A program made the position numbers and the translations under genes. A stretch of DNA of 64,000 nt from Nocardioides conyzicola (GTDB lineage Bacteria > Actinomycetota > Actinomycetes > Propionibacteriales > Nocardioidaceae). Below are positions 53,785 through 60,658 of this stretch, one piece after another. A model generated the notes under the pieces. It had not been told where the DNA came from and made no database searches. It was given only the letters and a program-made list of their open reading frames with translations. The stretch is taken from positions 496,001 through 560,000 of the forward strand of contig NZ_BAABKM010000001.1 in NCBI RefSeq assembly GCF_039543825.1, given 5' to 3'. Numbering within the stretch: position 1 is the stretch's first letter; every line of letters starts with the position of its first letter.

Positions 53785-54633
53785 TCAGCGTCGGGCGTCG
53801 GTGATCGGCTCCAGCTTGTAGTGGAGGCGCACAGCGGTGCTGCTCCAGAGCTTGAGCACGTGATCGGTGCGCAGCACGCCGACGGGATCGACGTAGACCC
53901 GGAAGGTCTCGTGCACGGGCACGCGGGCCGCGTAGGCGTCGCCGCCGTCCTCCACGACGACGTACGCGCCGTCACCTGCGAAGGGGGCTCGCGGAGATCT
54001 CAGGACGAGCGCGCCGTCCTCGGCGTACGGACGCAGGAACACCTGCACGTTGCCGGACTCCAGGGGGAAGGCGACGTGGACGCTCGGGCGGTCTGCGCCC
54101 GGCAGCGACCTCACGGAGTAGCAGCCGCTGAAGACGTAGCTGCCGGTCGCACGAAGCGTCCGAAGCCACGCCGCGGCGAGCTGGGTGCCCTCGGCGTCCG
54201 CGATCACCGACACCCTGCTGTCGATCCCGTGCGCGACGTCGAGAGGGCGCATCGGGAGGGCGAGCTACTGGACCCTTCTGCCGAACAGTCGCGAGACGAG
54301 CTCGCCGCCCGGCCAGAAGGCCGGCGACCAGCCGGCCCAGGCCTCCATGCGCCACCGTGAGGTGTGCTCGTAGAAGTCCCGGATGCGCGGATCGAGGTCG
54401 CCCGCGGAGAAGCTGGGGCCGTCGAGTGCCGACATCGACGCGAGCAGGCCCGCTCCCGGATCATCCGTGACCAGGCGACCGTTCAGCCGAGCGGCCTCGG
54501 CGGACAACCAGCTGTCACCGACCTCCGGTCCGGCGCTGGTCGGAGCGCTCAGCCAGGACTCAGCACCGTCGAGGTCCACCCGGCGTCCGCTGACACGCCA
54601 GAACTTGCGGGTCGCGAGGTCGAGTGCGTGCAC
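53785..54633 (-). pseudogene. Hypothetical gene interrupted by one nonsense codon
   Basis: Two adjacent same-frame open segments form one 282-codon unit: the upstream half (54633-54265, 122 codons, MHALDLATRKFWRVSG to SRLFGRRVQ) ends with TAG, then four sense codons (L-A-L-P) and the downstream half (54252-53785, MRPLDVAHGIDSRVSVIADAEG to LHYKLEPITDARR) continues in the same frame. The halves make a coherent protein (FWPGGELVSRLFGRR joined to MRPLDVAHG), so a single point mutation, probably CAG to TAG, broke it. Reading through or reinitiation at the internal ATG are alternatives. Confidence 0.75.
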
Positions 54634-54676
54634 GCCGCGACGCTACGACACCGTGGCCGGGCCACCAGCGGCGGGA

Positions 54677-54709
54677 CCGAGCGGATCGCGGCATGTGAGT
54701 GCGTTTCGA
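54677..54709 (+). repeat. Array repeat R1 (right half only, left border)
   Basis: Carries only the right half of the element (CCGAGCGGATCGCGGCATGT then GAGTGCGTTTCG). The left arm is missing; the preceding 40 bases belong to the flanking chromosome. It marks the left edge of the array. Confidence 0.7.
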
Positions 54710-54739
54710 TCGATAGGCCCGGCGGCGGTGGGAGCATCG

Positions 54740-54997
54740 TTGGCTGTGGACGCATGGGAACACGATGGCCGCAAGTTCGAGGTTGTGATGGCCTCGGATG
54801 TCATCAACGATGGGATGGGCCTCGAACTCACAGACCTCGACTCATCCGAGAGTGGCCCCGCCCTTGTCGCGTTCTGGCATGCCGACGGCAGCGGCTTTGA
54901 CTTCGTCGCGCATCACACGGGCACCCTTCCGTTCGCCGTCGTCGAGCGCTTCGTGGCAGCAGCCAGGAAGCGCCTCCCACCCTCTACCGAGTCCTGA
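54740..54997 (+). CDS. Array gene 1: small hypothetical protein
   Basis: 85 residues; the start is TTG 54740 after GGGAG, or GTG 54746 two codons on. The product contains WEHDGRKFEVVMASDVINDGMGLELTD and ends VERFVAAARKRLPPSTES. It is acidic, soluble, without cysteines. No family is recognised. A/T-ending codons (e.g. GAT, ACT, GTT) are more common than in upstream genes. Followed 16 bases later by repeat R2. Confidence 0.6.
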   Translation: MAVDAWEHDGRKFEVVMASDVINDGMGLELTDLDSSESGPALVAFWHADGSGFDFVAHHTGTLPFAVVERFVAAARKRLPPSTES

Positions 54998-55013
54998 GAC
55001 CGCCAGCAGACGA

Positions 55014-55062
55014 CCGCTCATCGGTAGTGCCGAGCAGATCGTGGCAGGGCGAATGTTTCGGG
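55014..55062 (+). repeat. Array repeat R2
   Basis: CCGCTCATCGGTAGTGCCGA followed by GCAGATCGTGGCAGGGCG and ATGTTTCGG. Left arm perfect to consensus in the first 11 bases; the right arm has diverged so that the stem is lost. It lies 16 bases after array gene 1. Confidence 0.75.
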
Positions 55063-55096
55063 GAATCGTGATCGGGCTGGATGCGATTGCGGGAGC

Positions 55097-55501
55097 ATGA
55101 CGCTCATGAGCGAGCCATGCGCCCCGGCATCGTCCACGCACCGTGGGGCGACCCTGGTTTGCAGCCTCCTCACCCTCGGACTGATGAGTTGTGGCACCTC
55201 TGGTCAAGACAGCGGCGAGTCGGACGGCAGCACGGGACTGGTCGCGTTCTGCAGCGTCTATACCGAGCCTCCGGAGGGTGGCGAACGACGGGCGTGGGGC
55301 GAGGCACTCGGCCGCGTTGCGCCACCTACTGAAATGACTAAGGCAGAACGGAACGGCCTGAGCGTCCGGGCGCGGTGGCTGGTGGATGGGCCGACCCTGT
55401 CGTCGCTCCGAGCGAGTCGGTCCGACGTCCAAGCCTTCGACACGTTCGCAGAAGAATCGTGCGGAGACTCAGCGTTCAAACTGGTCGGCGACCAAGGCTA
55501 A
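55097..55501 (+). CDS. Array gene 2: small lipoprotein
   Basis: 134 residues. ATG 55097 follows GGGAGC. The N-terminus MTLMSEPCAPASSTHRGATLV has a signal-like hydrophobic core CSLLTLGLMSCGTSGQ with lipobox LMSC, so it is probably a lipoprotein. The mature part holds two further cysteines (FCSVYTEP, ESCGDSAF) and an acidic composition. Function unknown. Repeat R3 starts seven bases after its stop. Confidence 0.68.
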   Translation: MTLMSEPCAPASSTHRGATLVCSLLTLGLMSCGTSGQDSGESDGSTGLVAFCSVYTEPPEGGERRAWGEALGRVAPPTEMTKAERNGLSVRARWLVDGPTLSSLRASRSDVQAFDTFAEESCGDSAFKLVGDQG

Positions 55502-55508
55502 TCGCCAT

Positions 55509-55557
55509 CCGCACATCGGTAGAACCGCGCACCGTCTGCGGCATGAGCGGACGTTCC
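55509..55557 (+). repeat. Array repeat R3
   Basis: CCGCACATCGGTAGAACCGC, CACCGTCTG, then CGGCATGAGCGGACGTTCC. Arms CCGCACAT and ATGAGCGG pair with one mismatch. Aligns without gaps to R22. Confidence 0.85.
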
Positions 55558-55574
55558 TCCGGCAGCATGACTGC

Positions 55575-55811
55575 ATGACTGAGGGCGGCAATGTGACTAT
55601 CTCTCTGACCTCTGATGAGGCGCTGGTGCTCTTCGATCTGCTGCACCGTTGGGAGGACGCCGGTCGATTGAGTGCGCCGCAGCACAAGGGCGAGCAAGTG
55701 GCCCTGTGGAATCTGTCCACCCTGTTGGACCAGGAACTCGGAGAGCCCTTTGGTTCCGAGTACGGCGACCTCGTCGCAGTGGCAAGAGACCGACTCATAC
55801 CCTCCGAGTAA
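55575..55811 (+). CDS. Array gene 3: small soluble protein
   Basis: 78 residues from ATG 55575: MTEGGNVTISLTSDEALVLF, then DLLHRWEDAGRL and LWNLSTLLDQELGEPFGSEY. The LTSDEALVLFDLLHRWED start resembles small actinobacterial proteins found near immunity or toxin genes, unassigned. Codon use has many A/T third positions. Repeat R4 begins five bases after the stop. Confidence 0.7.
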   Translation: MTEGGNVTISLTSDEALVLFDLLHRWEDAGRLSAPQHKGEQVALWNLSTLLDQELGEPFGSEYGDLVAVARDRLIPSE

Positions 55812-55815
55812 CTAC

Positions 55816-55864
55816 CGTCCATCGGCACGATCGAGCGGATCGCGGCAGATGAGCCTGTTCCGGT
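55816..55864 (+). repeat. Array repeat R4
   Basis: CCGTCCATCGGCACGATCGA, then GCGGATCGCGGCAGATGAGC and CTGTTCCGG, 49 bp, beginning five bases after the stop of array gene 3. Closest of all copies to the consensus in the central GATCGAGCGGATCGCGGCAG. Confidence 0.85.
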
Positions 55865-55918
55865 GCGGGCGGAGTCCGCCCTGGCGTGGTGCAGAAAAGG
55901 ACGGCGGCGACGGCCAGG

Positions 55919-56299
55919 CTAGATGCGGTTTCGTCTCAGGGACCCGCAGAGACGCAGTTGGTATGTGCCGATGAACCCCACCAGCGCGCGCGCTGCCAGA
56001 GCGTTCCCCCAAGCAGTCATCATCCAGACAAAGGTGAAGGTAGTACCTACGAGCCAGGACCCAGAGTCGGGATCAGCACCGGACAGGACGGCCACCAGGA
56101 CGGGAAGTACGTACGCGGGCGCGATGGCAACAACGCCGAGGGGAAAGGTCAGAATAGGCAGGCCAAGAAATGCGCCGGCGTTGGTGTTCGAGACGGGCGA
56201 GGCGTAGGCAGTGACGGCGACAGCGGCCACGACGGCGACGTAGCACCAGCCGAGCCACGCGAGCCTCCACCACGGGCGGACCTTCTCCGACTTCGTCAC
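55919..56299 (-). CDS. Array gene 4: small membrane protein
   Basis: 126 residues with four hydrophobic segments (LAWLGWCYVAVVAAVAVTA, FLGLPILTFPLGVVAIAPAY, VLPVLVAVLSGA, TTFTFVWMMTAWGNALAARALV). Starts at GTG 56299 (VTKSEKVRPWW). Integral membrane protein, unknown role. Opposite to the preceding array gene, with R4 and the 3' end of this gene close together. Confidence 0.7.
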   Translation of the reverse strand: MTKSEKVRPWWRLAWLGWCYVAVVAAVAVTAYASPVSNTNAGAFLGLPILTFPLGVVAIAPAYVLPVLVAVLSGADPDSGSWLVGTTFTFVWMMTAWGNALAARALVGFIGTYQLRLCGSLRRNRI

Positions 56300-56367
56300 A
56301 ACGACGATCTTCGCGCAGAGCGCCCGCCGTTGGCCGTCGAAAGAGCGCGGCGGTGCAAACCGACCAG

Positions 56368-56422
56368 TTCGCTACGCGCCAGATCCGGGCGAGCGTAGCG
56401 GCCTCGACGCGGCAGGTTCGGT
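56368..56422 (+). repeat. Array repeat R5 (diverged)
   Basis: A strongly diverged copy: stem CGCTACGC (56370-56377) with GCGTAGCG (56393-56400) around GCCAGATCCGGGCGA, then GACGCGGCAGGTTCGG. The sequence has moved away from consensus but an 8-bp perfect stem is retained with new bases. Confidence 0.5.
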
Positions 56423-56432
56423 CGTCAGAATG

Positions 56433-56657
56433 TCATCGACGTCGCGGCTCGCGGTGGTAGTAGACGGTCATCGTGAGGTCGTCCTCGCCGTCGGTCACCG
56501 CAGAACTGAACGTCAGGTCTTGTACCTGCACATCTCCGAGGTCATCCAAACTGTTGGCCATATGGCGTAGCAGCGCAGCCACATCGCCCTGCCCTTCACC
56601 AGTCGGGTTCGACTGCGAGAAGTGCAGGACGGTCCATTCGCGGGCCTCATCGTTCAC
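56433..56657 (-). CDS. Array gene 5: conserved small protein
   Basis: 74 residues from GTG 56657: VNDEAREWTVLHFSQSNPTG, EGQGDVAALLRHMANSLDDLGDVQVQDLTF and a C-terminal DGEDDLTMTVYYHREPRRR. The pattern hFSQSNPTGEGQGDVxALLRxxAxxIDxLGDVxVxDITF is one I recognise from small conserved actinobacterial proteins, without known function. Soluble. Confidence 0.78.
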   Translation of the reverse strand: MNDEAREWTVLHFSQSNPTGEGQGDVAALLRHMANSLDDLGDVQVQDLTFSSAVTDGEDDLTMTVYYHREPRRR

Positions 56658-56690
56658 GTCAGCAGCCTCTCAGGCGGATCGCTGACCTGT

Positions 56691-56739
56691 GCGCTCATCG
56701 ATAGGTCTGCGCATCGGATCGCGGCGTGAGCGGACGTTT
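56691..56739 (+). repeat. Array repeat R6
   Basis: GCGCTCATCGATAGGTCTGC, GCATCGGATCGCGGC, then GTGAGCGGACGTTTG. CGCTCA pairs with TGAGCG. It separates array gene 5 (leftward) from array gene 6 (rightward). Confidence 0.82.
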
Positions 56740-56746
56740 GTCGTGC

Positions 56747-56973
56747 ATGATCAGTGCCGTGATCGGCTCGATCCGGCGGTGGCTGCGACGTTCAGATGCC
56801 CGTCTGTCGCCGCGCCCGCACAACTGTCCCGCGTGTGGTCACAACTGGGGCGAGCACGGCTTAGACAACGACGTAGACGGCGTTTGCGGGAGTGCGCGTA
56901 TGAGATCGAGCACGGCCTTCGTTCCAATGAGGAGCCCGGCTGTCGGCTATCACCTCATGCCCGTCGCGACTGA
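56747..56973 (+). pseudogene. Array gene 6: zinc-ribbon protein with a frameshift
   Basis: The first frame from ATG 56747 encodes MISAVIGSIRRWLRRSDARL then NCPACGHNWGEHGLDNDVDGVCG, and at that point the other frame continues as ECAYEIEHGLRSNEEPGCRL and stops at 56973. Joined, CPACG...GVCGECAYEIEHG is a four-cysteine zinc ribbon with the usual tail. One G is missing in the run GGGAG (near 56888), so the gene is frameshifted, or the sequence has an error. The uncorrected first frame runs to 57019. Confidence 0.65.
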
Positions 56974-56984
56974 GCGAAGCGGCT

Positions 56985-57033
56985 CCGCTCTTCGGCAGAA
57001 CGCACTATCAGCGGCATAAGAGTGCGTTTCGGA
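56985..57033 (+). repeat. Array repeat R7
   Basis: CCGCTCTTCGGCAGAACGCA, CTATCAGCGG, then CATAAGAGTGCGTTTCGG. Both arms carry a T:A exchange relative to the consensus (TCTT and AAGA instead of TCAT and ATGA), keeping the pair. Confidence 0.85.
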
Positions 57034-57071
57034 TGGGCCTGTGGTTCGGGTAGACCTGACACAGTTTGGCT

Positions 57072-57515
57072 ATGACCGCCGAGTTCCGCATGGGTTCGAA
57101 TGACACCGAGCATCTGTCCATCACGGTGCAAGGTCGAGAGCATGCTGGCGCGGACGACTACTGGGATGGCAACTGGGTCGTCTCCACCATCTCCGTGGCA
57201 GCTGGTGGCTTCACTGGTCAAGTTCGGGCGTCGCTCCGTATGGACGAGATCCACCGCTTCAACGAGGGACTGAAGTTCCTCAACCAGAACCTCTTCGGTG
57301 CAGCAGTGCTCGAAAGCATGGAGCACTGGATCACCCTCACGGTGAAGGCAGAATCCCGAGGTCAGATCGAGGTCGTGGGTGAACTGACGGACGGAGCGGG
57401 CGGCGGCAACGTCCTGACGTTTGAGTTGGCTGAGGTGGACCAGACCTATCTGGCGAGTTGGATCAGCAGCCTGGACGACATCGAAAAGGCCTTCCCGGTG
57501 ATCGGCAAGCCCTGA
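57072..57515 (+). CDS. Array gene 7: WapI-like immunity protein
   Basis: 147 residues from ATG 57072 (TTG 57066 possible). The sequence FRMGSNDTEHLSITVQGREH then DDYWDGNWVVSTISVAAGGFTG, LRMDEIHRFNEGLKFL and ESMEHWITLTVKAESRGQIEV resembles WapI-type immunity proteins with the WDGNWLxxxxxxxAGxFxG core. Those protect against polymorphic tRNase toxins; no toxin gene is in the window, so this is an orphan. Assignment by resemblance. Confidence 0.7.
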   Translation: MTAEFRMGSNDTEHLSITVQGREHAGADDYWDGNWVVSTISVAAGGFTGQVRASLRMDEIHRFNEGLKFLNQNLFGAAVLESMEHWITLTVKAESRGQIEVVGELTDGAGGGNVLTFELAEVDQTYLASWISSLDDIEKAFPVIGKP

Positions 57516-57518
57516 GCC

Positions 57519-57570
57519 CCGCTCGCTCTTCGGCAGTTCCGCGCGCTGTCAGCGGCAAGAGCGAGCGTTC
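57519..57570 (+). repeat. Array repeat R8
   Basis: The strongest stem in the array: CGCTCGCTCTT (57520-57530) with AAGAGCGAGCG (57557-57567), 11 perfect base pairs around CGGCAGTTCCGCGCGCTGTC AGCGGC. Starts three bases after the stop of array gene 7. As in R7, TCTT/AAGA replaces TCAT/ATGA. Confidence 0.88.
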
Positions 57571-57829
57571 ACTCGTAGCCCGTGGCGGCCACGATCATCT
57601 CGCCGAACAGTCGCCAGGTGGGTCGCTCCTGGTCGCCGCCGCCAACGATGCGAGCATCCGCGAACGCCGCGAGGCCGTCGAGGAAGCGATCGAGGGTGCC
57701 GTTCTCCCACTCGGCTTCGCCGCCTGTGCGGAAGTCCTCCAAGGCGGCCTGGACGAGGTCGGCGAAGTCATCGCGGCTGACGACATCGGCACTCTCAGCG
57801 TCGGCGGCCCTACCCGTTTCGTGCGTCAC
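57569..57829 (-). CDS. Array gene 8: DUF7660-like small protein
   Basis: 86 residues from GTG 57829: VSRDDFADLVQAALEDFRTGGEAEWENGTLDRFLDGLAAFADARI, then ERPTWRLFGEMIVAATGYE. The pattern SRxDFxxFVxxLxxDL...EWENxTLxxFLExLxAW and WRLFAxxLxAAxxYE is that of a small family I associate with DUF7660, often beside toxin-immunity loci. Its stop lies at the end of R8. Confidence 0.7.
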   Translation of the reverse strand: MTHETGRAADAESADVVSRDDFADLVQAALEDFRTGGEAEWENGTLDRFLDGLAAFADARIVGGGDQERPTWRLFGEMIVAATGYE

Positions 57830-57860
57830 CCGCGCATCGTGTCATTGCAAGTACTCGGGC

Positions 57861-57913
57861 GCCCTCACATCGGCATGAGCGGATACACACCTCGCGGTAG
57901 AAGCGGACGTTGT
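57861..57913 (+). repeat. Array repeat R9
   Basis: CCCTCACATCGGCATGAGCG, GATACACACCTCGCGG, then TAGAAGCGGACGTTG. Contains both a left GGCATGAGCGG and a right GAAGCGGACG element. Between array genes 8 and 9, both leftward. Confidence 0.72.
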
Positions 57914-57934
57914 AAAGGGACCAGCAGCGTGCGG

Positions 57935-58426
57935 TCAGGCGGGGTCGTCTGCGGTTGGGACATTGATCTCGCGGAGGATCTCGGCAGCCGCAGCCGCGAT
58001 CGTGGGATTCTCGTCCGTCACGCGGGCCTTCAACTCATGCAGGCCGTTCTCCGGCGTGATCCAGTCGTAGCGGAGGGCGTTCTCGATCGTCTCGATCATG
58101 CGCTCACGGGTGTAACCATCAGGTGCGGTCGCGAAAGCTTCCACAATCAGACGCCAGCCGACACCATCTGCGCGCTTTGCGAGTGCATCGACGGCGGCGA
58201 TGAAGAAGGCGATGTACGGATCAACCGGGTCATGTGCCAGCAAGACCAGACCTCGGTCAACGTCCTCGATCCCGGCGAACAGGGCTAAGCAACGCGCGGC
58301 GATGCAACGGTCGGAGTAGGACTCGCTGGTGGCGAGCGCGAGGAGCGCCCGACGGGCATCGTGCTGTAAAGCCTCCGGTGTCCCGGCTGGCGGCGCGTCT
58401 GCAGTCACTGGGCGATTATCGTGCAC
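57935..58426 (-). CDS. Array gene 9: HEAT-like helical protein
   Basis: 163 residues from GTG 58426 (VHDNRPVTADAPPAG). Repeated helical pairs are visible: HDARRALLALATSESYSDRCIAARCLALFAG, VDPYIAFFIAAVDALAKRADG, GWRLIVEAFATAPDGYTRERMIETIENALRYD and LHELKARVTDENPTIAAAAAEIL, the periodicity of HEAT/armadillo repeats. No specific family. The start codon is three bases from repeat R10. Confidence 0.68.
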   Translation of the reverse strand: MHDNRPVTADAPPAGTPEALQHDARRALLALATSESYSDRCIAARCLALFAGIEDVDRGLVLLAHDPVDPYIAFFIAAVDALAKRADGVGWRLIVEAFATAPDGYTRERMIETIENALRYDWITPENGLHELKARVTDENPTIAAAAAEILREINVPTADDPA

Positions 58427-58428
58427 AT

Positions 58429-58473
58429 CCGCTCATCGGCATGACCGACCGGAGTGCGGCAGATGAGTGCGCG
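58429..58473 (+). repeat. Array repeat R10
   Basis: CCGCTCATCGGCATGACCGA, CCGGAGTGCGGCAGA, then TGAGTGCGCGGG. Left arm perfect; the right arm pairs with a two-base bulge. Touches the start of array gene 9. Confidence 0.82.
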
Positions 58474-58613
58474 GGCTGAGTTGAGCCCACCCTGGCCCGG
58501 CTCGAACGGGCTGCCTCCCTCTCCGTGTTGCAGGACGGGCGGTCGGGGTGAACCGACCCGCCTAGGGCAGGGTCGTCGCCGAGAGTAAGCCCAGGAGTGC
58601 GCTGTTCACCTCT
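58474..58613. other. Noncoding stretch in the array
   Basis: 140 bases without a plausible gene; short GC-rich hairpins (for example GGTCGG with CCGACC) occur but no recognisable RNA. Confidence 0.4.
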
Positions 58614-58645
58614 CGGTTTCACGGACTGCGGCAGATGAGTGCGTC
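58614..58645 (+). repeat. Array repeat R11 (partial)
   Basis: Right part only: CTCGGTTTCACGGACTGCGG then CAGATGAGTGCGTCGAGC. Left arm diverged or lost. Confidence 0.6.
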
Positions 58646-58656
58646 GAGCTGGGCTC

Positions 58657-59067
58657 TCAACGCGGGAGACTTGTTTCGACCTTGCACCACGTTTCGTCGC
58701 CTTCAGGACGAAGCCAGATCTCCCGAGTTGAGCCGTCGTCGTGGTCGCCGAGTAGGGCGAAGGCCTGACCAACTGGCTCGCCGAGACCTATGTTGACCGT
58801 GGCGATCGGCAACTCGAAGCCCCGCCATGACACCTGCCAGTCCCGAGCCGGGTCGTCGTAGATGAGTACCTGCGCTGTGACGAGGTCGGAGGATCTGCCG
58901 GGTCCGGTGTCGAGGGTGGCCCGAACGGACGCCCCTCGGCACGTGCTCTCGCCTGTGTTCGGTCGGTCAGCAGTTGGACTTCTGAGATCGAGTACCCCGC
59001 CGATCAGGCCGACGACGAGGACGCACCCCACGAGGAGTCCCAACCGGAGTCGTCCACGGTTCGTCAC
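58657..59067 (-). CDS. Array gene 10: membrane-anchored or secreted protein
   Basis: 136 residues. An N-terminal helix (LRLGLLVGCVLVVGLIGGVL) precedes an extracytoplasmic domain with cysteines STCRGASVRATLD and WCKVETSLPR, and VLIYDDPARDWQVSWRGFELPIATVNIG. Unknown family. On the opposite strand to its left neighbour repeat. Confidence 0.66.
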   Translation of the reverse strand: MTNRGRLRLGLLVGCVLVVGLIGGVLDLRSPTADRPNTGESTCRGASVRATLDTGPGRSSDLVTAQVLIYDDPARDWQVSWRGFELPIATVNIGLGEPVGQAFALLGDHDDGSTREIWLRPEGDETWCKVETSLPR

Positions 59068-59100
59068 GCTCGAAGACTAAGTGAGGGCCCGGTTCGCGTC

Positions 59101-59148
59101 GTTCGGAACTCAGCAGATCAGCTCGCTCAACGCGGCAGATCCGGTCGC
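59101..59148 (+). repeat. Array repeat R12
   Basis: GTTCGGAACTCAGCAGATCA, GCTCGCTCAACGCGGCAGAT, CCGGTCGC. Same orientation as the other copies although both flanking genes are leftward. Ends four bases before the stop of array gene 11. Confidence 0.72.
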
Positions 59149-59151
59149 TAG

Positions 59152-59418
59152 CTACGGGTTGATATTGCCGATCGGGTAGTTCCGGTCCTCGGGGGAGTGC
59201 GCACACGCCCCGGCATAAAACGTAGCCCGTGCCGAAGCGTTCTCGCGCTCGACTCCCGCCTTCTGCATCACGGCCTCCCGCTGCGTGGACGTCATGTCCA
59301 GCAGGTCGCCGCAAGTGGTGTCCCAGCCCTGATTCGGACTCGGATCCCAGTTCACGAACCAGACGCCTATCGACACGGCGATGAGCAAAACAACCGCGCC
59401 GATCACCACACGCTTCAC
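59152..59418 (-). CDS. Array gene 11: small membrane-anchored protein
   Basis: 88 residues from GTG 59418 (VKRVVIGAVVLLIAVSIGVW), a single N-terminal helix, then an outside part with CGDLLDMTSTQREAVMQKAG and CAHSPEDRNYPIGNINP. The pair of cysteines suggests a disulfide. TTG 59433 five codons earlier is a possible start. Unknown function. Confidence 0.66.
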   Translation of the reverse strand: MKRVVIGAVVLLIAVSIGVWFVNWDPSPNQGWDTTCGDLLDMTSTQREAVMQKAGVERENASARATFYAGACAHSPEDRNYPIGNINP

Positions 59419-59483
59419 TATTCCGCCGTCCAATAGACACCACAGCCCAAGCGATCGAATCGTGCCACGTACCCGGCTGATGC

Positions 59484-59528
59484 ACGCTCACTGACACGAG
59501 CGCACCGCGGCATGAGCGGACGTCCGCC
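59484..59528 (+). repeat. Array repeat R13
   Basis: CGCTCACTGACACGAGCGCA, CCGCGGCATGAGCGGACG, TCCGCCGA. CGCTCA pairs with TGAGCG. Between divergent array genes 11 and 12. Confidence 0.82.
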
Positions 59529-59559
59529 GACCGCACGCCCAGGCCCGTAGCCTCACTGC

Positions 59560-60033
59560 ATGCTCCCGGATCGGCACACCGATGAACTCACGATTGACGA
59601 CCTCGGACCTGGCTGGGAAGAAACAAAACGAGCCCTGGACGCCGTCCAAGCGGACCTGTCCCGGACCGTCCCAGGCGCGCCGAGACTTCTCCTGCTCTGG
59701 CGCAACGCAGACCCGACCCGAGCCTCCAACGAGGCTGACGTGCCGGACGGACGCTGGGCGTACATCGGCAAGGCACGCGATTGGTACTTCGGCGCAAATG
59801 GCGGCTTCGCTCTGCCGCGCGAGTACGCCAACGCAGTACAGGCGATCGCGTCTGACGTGTCCGACGCGGTCGTGGATACCCTGCTCGGCTATTACGCCTA
59901 CTGGCCGCATTGCCCGGACGACGACTGCGCACTCGAGGTCCGCCTCGACGCGGAGCGACGGTGCTGGTGGTCATGCCGTGCAGGCGACCACAACGTCGGC
60001 GAGGTCGGGCACCTGCCCACACCAGCGAGTTGA
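59560..60033 (+). CDS. Array gene 12: hypothetical protein
   Basis: 157 residues from ATG 59560 (MLPDRHTDELTIDDLGPGWE), acidic, soluble, with APRLLLLWRNADP and GRWAYIGKARDWYFGANGGFALPREYA and a C-terminal CPDDDCALEVRLDAERRCWW. The cysteines may bind metal. I do not recognise the family. More A/T at third positions than in core genes. Confidence 0.68.
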   Translation: MLPDRHTDELTIDDLGPGWEETKRALDAVQADLSRTVPGAPRLLLLWRNADPTRASNEADVPDGRWAYIGKARDWYFGANGGFALPREYANAVQAIASDVSDAVVDTLLGYYAYWPHCPDDDCALEVRLDAERRCWWSCRAGDHNVGEVGHLPTPAS

Positions 60034-60044
60034 CCGCCCACGTC

Positions 60045-60098
60045 CGTCCAGACATCGGCAGATCGGAGAACCATCAGCGGCATGAGAGTGCGTGGTTC
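60045..60098 (+). repeat. Array repeat R14
   Basis: CGTCCAGACATCGGCAGATC, GGAGAACCATCAGCGG, CATGAGAGTGCGTGG. Begins 11 bases after the stop of array gene 12 and ends just before the start region of array gene 13. Confidence 0.8.
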
Positions 60099-60122
60099 GT
60101 TCCGGCGATGCATCCTTGTTTC

Positions 60123-60524
60123 ATGGCAGCAGGAGTGTTGCGTCCGGAGGACATCAACAGCGCTGAGGTGCAGCTCGGCGGCGTCCCGTTCCCGGGTGAA
60201 TATCGCGACTGGCTGCTCGCGACCAACGGCCATGAGGCCTGGTTCGGCGAAGTCTTCGTGATGTTCTACTCGCTGGATGATGTCGTCGCGGTCACGCAGG
60301 CCGCCGAGCCAGACGAGCGATTGCCTGGCCTGTTGGCGTTCGGTTCCGATGGATGTGGGGAGCTACTTGCCTTCGACCTCCGCAGGACACCAGCACCCGT
60401 CATCTTGGTCAACACCGTCTCGGCTGGTTGGCACGAAGGCCTGTTCCAAGCGCCCTCGTTCAGTGCCTTCATGGCCCAGAGAGACGCATCCGAGCCCTTC
60501 CGTTGGGAGGAGCCGTACGTCTGA
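60123..60524 (+). CDS. Array gene 13: SMI1/KNR4-like (SUKH) protein
   Basis: 133 residues from ATG 60123 (ATG 60108 possible). VQLGGVPFPGEYRDWLLATNGHEAWFGEVF, FYSLDDVVAVTQAAEPDE, LPGLLAFGSDGCGELLAFDLR and SFSAFMAQ are the order of motifs in SUKH (SMI1/KNR4) proteins, many of which are immunity proteins of toxin systems. No partner toxin nearby. Repeat R15 begins right after its stop. Confidence 0.78.
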   Translation: MAAGVLRPEDINSAEVQLGGVPFPGEYRDWLLATNGHEAWFGEVFVMFYSLDDVVAVTQAAEPDERLPGLLAFGSDGCGELLAFDLRRTPAPVILVNTVSAGWHEGLFQAPSFSAFMAQRDASEPFRWEEPYV

Positions 60525-60569
60525 TCCGGGCGCGAGCGAGCGCGAACAGCGGCAGATGCGGACGATCTC
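60524..60569 (+). repeat. Array repeat R15
   Basis: TCCGGGCGCGAGCGAGCGCG, AACAGCGGCAGATGCGGACG, ATCTCG. Directly abuts the stop codon of array gene 13. Right arm consensus-like, left arm diverged to a GCGAGCG-rich sequence. Confidence 0.72.
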
Positions 60570-60603
60570 GTGCTCGATGCGAGCAGGACGAGGACCTCGC
60601 GTG

Positions 60604-60650
60604 GTCGGTAATTCGACTTCGAGGCAGACAATCTCGATGAGCGGCTACGT
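60604..60650 (+). repeat. Array repeat R16 (weak)
   Basis: GGTCGGTAATTCGACTTCGA, GGCAGACAATCTCGATGAGC, GGCTACG. Resembles the consensus mainly in GGCAG and ATGAGCGG. It follows R15 after only about 35 bases with no gene between. Confidence 0.45.
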
Positions 60651-60658
60651 CGGGGCGC

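Noticed and set aside
58490..58560. tRNA-like arms on the minus strand (GCCCGTTCGAGCCGGGC resembling a T-arm)
   Set aside because: No matching seven-base acceptor stem or proper anticodon stem could be built; the resemblance is limited to one hairpin.
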